DNA from: DASRSS01 sp035656335
Lineage (GTDB): Bacteria; Actinomycetota; Actinomycetes; Mycobacteriales; Jatrophihabitantaceae
Assembly: GCA_035656335.1 (NCBI GenBank)
Contig: DASRSS010000042.1
Coordinates: forward strand, 1 to 7,978
Length of the DNA stretch: 7,978 nt
Reading direction: 5' to 3'
The translations under genes and the position numbers were made by a program. Positions 5,125 to 7,978 of this stretch are shown in pieces (the stretch's first letter is position 1; every line of letters starts with the position of its first letter). The notes below the pieces were generated by a model. The model was not told where the DNA came from. It saw nothing but the letters and a program-made list of their open reading frames with translations, and did no database searches.

Positions 5125-7275
5125 TCACGACGCGGCCGACCGCACGAGTTGATCCAGAGCGACGAGCGCGGCCGACGGCGCCAGCCCGAGTTCTGCCACG
5201 GCCGCCATCGCCCGGGTCACCGTCTCGCGCGCCTGGGCCATCCGGCCGGCGTCGATCAGTAGCCGGCCCAGCCGGACGTAGCCCGCCTCGTCCAGCGGAT
5301 CGGCGTCCACGCAGTCGCGGGCGTACTTGACGGCACCGGCCAGGTCGTCGCGCTCGACCGCGTCGTCGATCAACAGCTCGAGCAGGCCGAGGTAGCGCAG
5401 CCGCGTGCGCTCGCGGGCGGCAGCGGCCCACTCCGAATACCGGTCGGACGCCAGCAGTTCGCCCGCGTACAACGCCACCGCCTCCCGAGCGCTGCGGACA
5501 CTGTCGGGGTCGCCCCGGTGTGACAGCGCGGCGCGCGCGAGTTCGGTGAAGCGCTGCGCGTCGACCGCAACGTCCTCGGCGAAGGTGACCACCGCTCCGT
5601 CGCGACGGACCAGTGGCCCGTACCTGGTGCGCAGCCGCGACATGACCGTGCGCAGCCGCGTGCTGCCGCGCGGCGGCGGGGTGTCCGGCCACAGCGCGTC
5701 GGCGAGTTGCTCGATGTGCACCGAGCCGCCCGCCGCGACGAGCAGGTGCAGCATCCGCCCCGGCGTGTCCATCGCGACGCGAGTCTCCACGCCGTCCCGC
5801 ACCACCGTCAGCGGGCCGAATGCGCGCAGCGCCGCGGTGCCGGGCACCGGCTCGTCCGGCTGGACGTGCTCGTCCGCCTGGACGTGCTCGTCCGCCTGGA
5901 CGTGCTCAGGCATCGGGGCCGCTGCGCCCGGTTCGAGCGCCGCTGCCAGCAACGCCGCGGCCCGGGCCCGCCACGGTTCGGCGCCGACCGTGCCGAACGC
6001 GTCCCGCGCCGCGGTCAGGTGCGAGGCGGCCTGCACCGCGCGTTGGCGCTCGAGCAGCCACTCGCCCCAGCACAGCTGCGTGCGCGCGCGTTCGAACGCT
6101 GACGTCGACCGGTCGTGGAAGCTCATCGCCTCGGCGAACAACGTTTCGGCGCGTGCGTCGTCGTCGGCGAGCAGCGCACCGACCCGCGTGGCGGCCGCGT
6201 GTTCCCACGGCCCCTCCCGGTCGAGCCCGTCCAGCATCGCGGCATGGGCGGCGCGTGCTTCGTCGTGCGCGCCGCTGCGCCAGAGCGCCTCGATCTCGTC
6301 GCCGCGCCAGTGCAGCGTGCCGGACACGGTCGGCAGGTTGTCCAGCTCGGCACGCACCTGCGCGAAGAATTCGGCGGCGGCCCGCCAGGAACCAGCGCCG
6401 AGCTCGACGAGCCCGAGAGCCAGGTACGCGGTGGACGAGAACGTGTACACGCCGGTCGCGTCGATCAGTTCCAGCGCCTGCCCGACGTGCTCGCGAGCGG
6501 CGTCCGCCTCGCCGCGAACCGCGAGCACGAGGCCGAGGCACACGCGCGCATAGAGCTCCAACGGCTGCTGGTGCTGGCTGCGGGCCAGGGCGAGGGCCTC
6601 GGTGCCCGCCATCTCCATCACGTCGAAGTCGGCCGTGAAGTATGCGGTGTTCGCCAGCAGGCACAGCACCAGCGGAAGCAGCCCGCTGGCGCCCACACCG
6701 CGCACCGCGGCCGTGTACTGCCGGCACAGGGCGAGCGCGTCGGCGTAGTTCTCCAGGCCGGCCAGGCCGACCACCACGTGCTGGAGCAGGTGCACGACCT
6801 CGTGCGGTGAGCCGCCGAGCCGGATCACGTCCGCGCTGCGCTGCAGGTAGCGGCGTCCGAGTGCGGGCTGGCCGGTGTAGTTGTACGCGATCCCGAGAAC
6901 CGTCGCGGCGCGCGCCCGGATCACCGGGTCGGTCTGCGCCAGTTCGTGGGCGCGCTGCGCGATCTGCAGGGTCTGCGGATCGCGGCAGTACAGCGCGAGG
7001 ATCGCCGCGTCGAGCAGCAGCCGCGCGGCGAGGACGGTACCGTCCGGGTCGGTGTCCGCGAGCCGGTCCGCCTCGGCCCGTAGGCCCGCGAGCGTCGCCG
7101 GTCCGTCGCCGGTGTGGACGGCTACCCGGGCACGCAGGCAGAGCACATCCACCCGCGCGGCAGCATCGCCGGCGAGTTCGAGTGCCTCGGCCAACAGGCC
7201 CGCGGCACGCGTCCCGTCACCGGACAGCAGCGCCGATTCGGCCGCCGCGCACAGCGCAGCCGACGTAGCGGCCAA
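5125..7275 (-). CDS. TPR / winged-helix / BTAD transcriptional regulator with C-terminal DNA-binding module
   Basis: A 716-residue putative AfsR/SARP-class regulator. Residues about 10-450 are helical TPR-like repeats (for example ENYADALALCRQY and ARVCLGLVLAVRGEADAAREH). Residues 458-475 are a tandem-repeat acidic linker. About 482-567 form an OmpR-type winged helix (LRAFGPLTVVRDG, HIEQLADALWPD, RLRTVMSRLRTRYG). About 570-716 form a bacterial transcriptional activation domain (FTELARAAL, GELLASDRYSEW, RLRYLGLLELLID). No Walker A motif or other ATPase signature is seen. The TTG start at 7275 has GGAGGA 5 nt upstream; no other start exists before an in-frame stop at 7375-7377. Classical SARPs carry wHTH-BTAD at the N-terminus, so the domain order is reversed. 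It is convergent with cyp125 and follows a paralogue in the same direction. Its targets are unknown; control of steroid genes is only a possibility. Confidence 0.88.
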   Translation of the reverse strand: MAATSAALCAAAESALLSGDGTRAAGLLAEALELAGDAAARVDVLCLRARVAVHTGDGPATLAGLRAEADRLADTDPDGTVLAARLLLDAAILALYCRDPQTLQIAQRAHELAQTDPVIRARAATVLGIAYNYTGQPALGRRYLQRSADVIRLGGSPHEVVHLLQHVVVGLAGLENYADALALCRQYTAAVRGVGASGLLPLVLCLLANTAYFTADFDVMEMAGTEALALARSQHQQPLELYARVCLGLVLAVRGEADAAREHVGQALELIDATGVYTFSSTAYLALGLVELGAGSWRAAAEFFAQVRAELDNLPTVSGTLHWRGDEIEALWRSGAHDEARAAHAAMLDGLDREGPWEHAAATRVGALLADDDARAETLFAEAMSFHDRSTSAFERARTQLCWGEWLLERQRAVQAASHLTAARDAFGTVGAEPWRARAAALLAAALEPGAAAPMPEHVQADEHVQADEHVQPDEPVPGTAALRAFGPLTVVRDGVETRVAMDTPGRMLHLLVAAGGSVHIEQLADALWPDTPPPRGSTRLRTVMSRLRTRYGPLVRRDGAVVTFAEDVAVDAQRFTELARAALSHRGDPDSVRSAREAVALYAGELLASDRYSEWAAAARERTRLRYLGLLELLIDDAVERDDLAGAVKYARDCVDADPLDEAGYVRLGRLLIDAGRMAQARETVTRAMAAVAELGLAPSAALVALDQLVRSAAS
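5851..5904 (-). repeat. Three tandem 18-bp repeats in the regulator linker
   Basis: Three head-to-tail 18-bp units (5851-5868, 5869-5886, 5887-5904). The second and third are identical and the first differs by one base. On the coding strand each encodes a six-residue unit HVQADE or HVQPDE, residues 458-475 of the regulator, in the hinge between the TPR part and the winged helix. The unit is a multiple of three, so copy-number change would keep the frame. Confidence 0.95.
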
Positions 7276-7280
7276 CGCGA

Positions 7281-7286
7281 TCCTCC
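7281..7286 (-). promoter_or_regulatory. Ribosome binding site of the TPR-BTAD regulator
   Basis: GGAGGA on the minus strand, within a longer G-rich run (7281-7289), lies 5 nt before TTG 7275 and supports this unusual start codon. Confidence 0.7.
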
Positions 7287-7354
7287 CCCGAAATGCGCCG
7301 CCGGCCAGCTGTTGGACCTCGACGCCGTGAGCAGAGGATAAGCAGTACCCGGCC

Positions 7355-7372
7355 GGTTCGCGCGCTGGTTCG
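7355..7372. repeat. Direct repeat GGTTCG in the intergenic region of the two regulators
   Basis: GGTTCG occurs at 7355-7360 and 7367-7372, a 12-bp period; on the coding (minus) strand the units read as TCGAACC and GCGAACC. They lie in the 107-bp gap between the two regulator genes, about 80-100 bp upstream of TTG 7275. SARP proteins bind short direct repeats one helical turn apart, so this could be an autoregulatory site. The 12-bp rather than 11-bp period and the low base complexity keep confidence low. I see no clear promoter or terminator in the gap. Confidence 0.3.
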
Positions 7373-7382
7373 ATCTAGCTCA

Positions 7383-7978
7383 CTACGAATCGGCCGAATG
7401 GGCGCGGCGGTCCAGCGCGAGGAGAGCTGCCGAGGGCGGAAGGCCCAGTTCGTCGGCAGCCGCCTTGGCCCGCGCGACGACCTTGCGCGCCTGGCCGGCC
7501 TGGCCGGCGTCGAGCAACAGCCGGCCCAGTCGCAGATAGCCGTCCTCGTCCAGCGGGGCGGCATCGACCGCTTCCCGCGCGTAGCCGATCGCGGTCCGCA
7601 GCTCGTCGCGTTCGATCGCGTCGTCGATCAGCAGCTCCAGCAACGCCAGGTAGCGCTGCCGCAGCCGCTCGCGCGCGGACACCGTCCAGTCCGAGTAGCG
7701 GTCCAGCGGCAACAGCTCGCCGTGGTACAGGCGGACGGCCTCGCGCGCGGCCGCGGCGCTCGCGGCGTCGCGCGTGCCGCTGAGCGCGTCGCGGGCGAGT
7801 TCGGCGAAGCGCTGCACGTCGACGCTCACGCCGTCCGCCCAGCGGATCACCGAGCCGTCGCGCACCAGCACCGGCCCGTACCGCGCGCGGGTGCGCGACA
7901 GCACGGTGCGCAGCCGGGGCGCCCCCTGGTCGGCAGGCGCGTCCGGCCAGAGCTCGTCGATCAACTGCTCCACGTGCA
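7383..7978 (-). CDS. Paralogous wHTH-BTAD regulator, C-terminal part (5' end beyond the window)
   Basis: The C-terminal 197 complete codons of a second BTAD regulator; the frame is open to the window edge, so its start lies further along. The visible part begins inside the winged helix (HVEQLIDELWPD, RLRTVLSRTRARYG) and includes the whole BTAD domain (RFAELARDAL, GELLPLDRYSDW, RQRYLALLELLIDDAIERDEL, PLDEDGYLRLGRLL). Aligned by eye without gaps to residues 520-716 of the neighbouring regulator it is identical at about 125 of 197 positions (roughly 63%), and both end shortly after PSAAL-ALD. The pair is therefore a tandem duplication. Because BTAD again ends the protein, this copy shares the C-terminal placement of the DNA-binding module; whether it has a TPR or ATPase N-terminus cannot be seen. 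Confidence 0.88.
   Translation of the reverse strand, partial: HVEQLIDELWPDAPADQGAPRLRTVLSRTRARYGPVLVRDGSVIRWADGVSVDVQRFAELARDALSGTRDAASAAAAREAVRLYHGELLPLDRYSDWTVSARERLRQRYLALLELLIDDAIERDELRTAIGYAREAVDAAPLDEDGYLRLGRLLLDAGQAGQARKVVARAKAAADELGLPPSAALLALDRRAHSADS

Noticed and set aside
5405..6553. Plus-strand open frame (382 codons) antisense to the TPR-BTAD regulator
   Set aside because: Ser/Arg/Ala-rich translation without domains; the opposite strand encodes clear TPR, winged-helix and BTAD sequence.
7490..7507. Two identical 9-bp units CCTGGCCGG in the second regulator gene
   Set aside because: They encode AGQAGQA in a helix where the neighbouring paralogue has the same length without the repeat, so this is chance codon similarity and not an expansion.
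1..7978. CRISPR arrays, tRNA or rRNA genes, insertion sequences, phage attachment sites
   Set aside because: I looked for spaced repeats, tRNA-like TTCGA arms with flanking stems, transposase motifs and terminal inverted repeats, and found nothing convincing; nearly all of the window is protein coding.

Overview
The window is high-GC, gene-dense DNA with GTG and TTG starts, 4-bp gene overlaps and purine-rich ribosome binding sites. This is typical of an actinobacterium. Its core is a piece of the cholesterol/steroid side-chain and ring catabolism locus. The gene order SDR (+), SDR (+), one gene (-), fadA5 (-), cyp125 (+) matches, in order and relative orientation, what I recall of Mycobacterium tuberculosis Rv3549c, Rv3548c, Rv3547, fadA5 (Rv3546) and cyp125 (Rv3545c). 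I cannot name the genus. The presence of AfsR/SARP-type BTAD regulators suggests a filamentous or other non-mycobacterial actinomycete.

Layout. Positions 1-1423 hold two overlapping short-chain dehydrogenases on the plus strand; the first is cut by the window edge. Positions 1466-2106 hold a vapBC toxin-antitoxin pair that is not part of the mycobacterial order as I recall it. Positions 2116-3718 on the minus strand hold a fadA5 thiolase followed, after 4 bp, by a small SRPBCC (START-like) protein. That protein sits where mycobacteria carry the deazaflavin nitroreductase ddn. Positions 3719-3878 form a divergent promoter region with two KstR-type operators. Positions 3879-5123 hold cyp125. 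Positions 5125-7275 (minus) hold a 716-residue regulator with TPR-like repeats first and its winged-helix and BTAD domains last. Positions 7383-7978 (minus) hold the C-terminal end of a tandem paralogue of that regulator, which runs off the window.

How the genes fit together. CYP125 oxidises the terminal C26 of the cholesterol or cholestenone side chain. After CoA activation and beta-oxidation, FadA5 performs thiolytic cleavage of the shortened steroid side chain. The SDRs are probably dehydrogenases acting on CoA-linked or steroid intermediates. The two operators imply KstR-like repression of the divergent fadA5 and cyp125 transcripts, relieved by steroid CoA thioesters. The least explained parts are the SRPBCC protein coupled to fadA5, the vapBC insertion, and the tandem TPR-wHTH-BTAD regulators ending one base from the cyp125 stop codon. 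There is no gene-free stretch longer than 300 bp.
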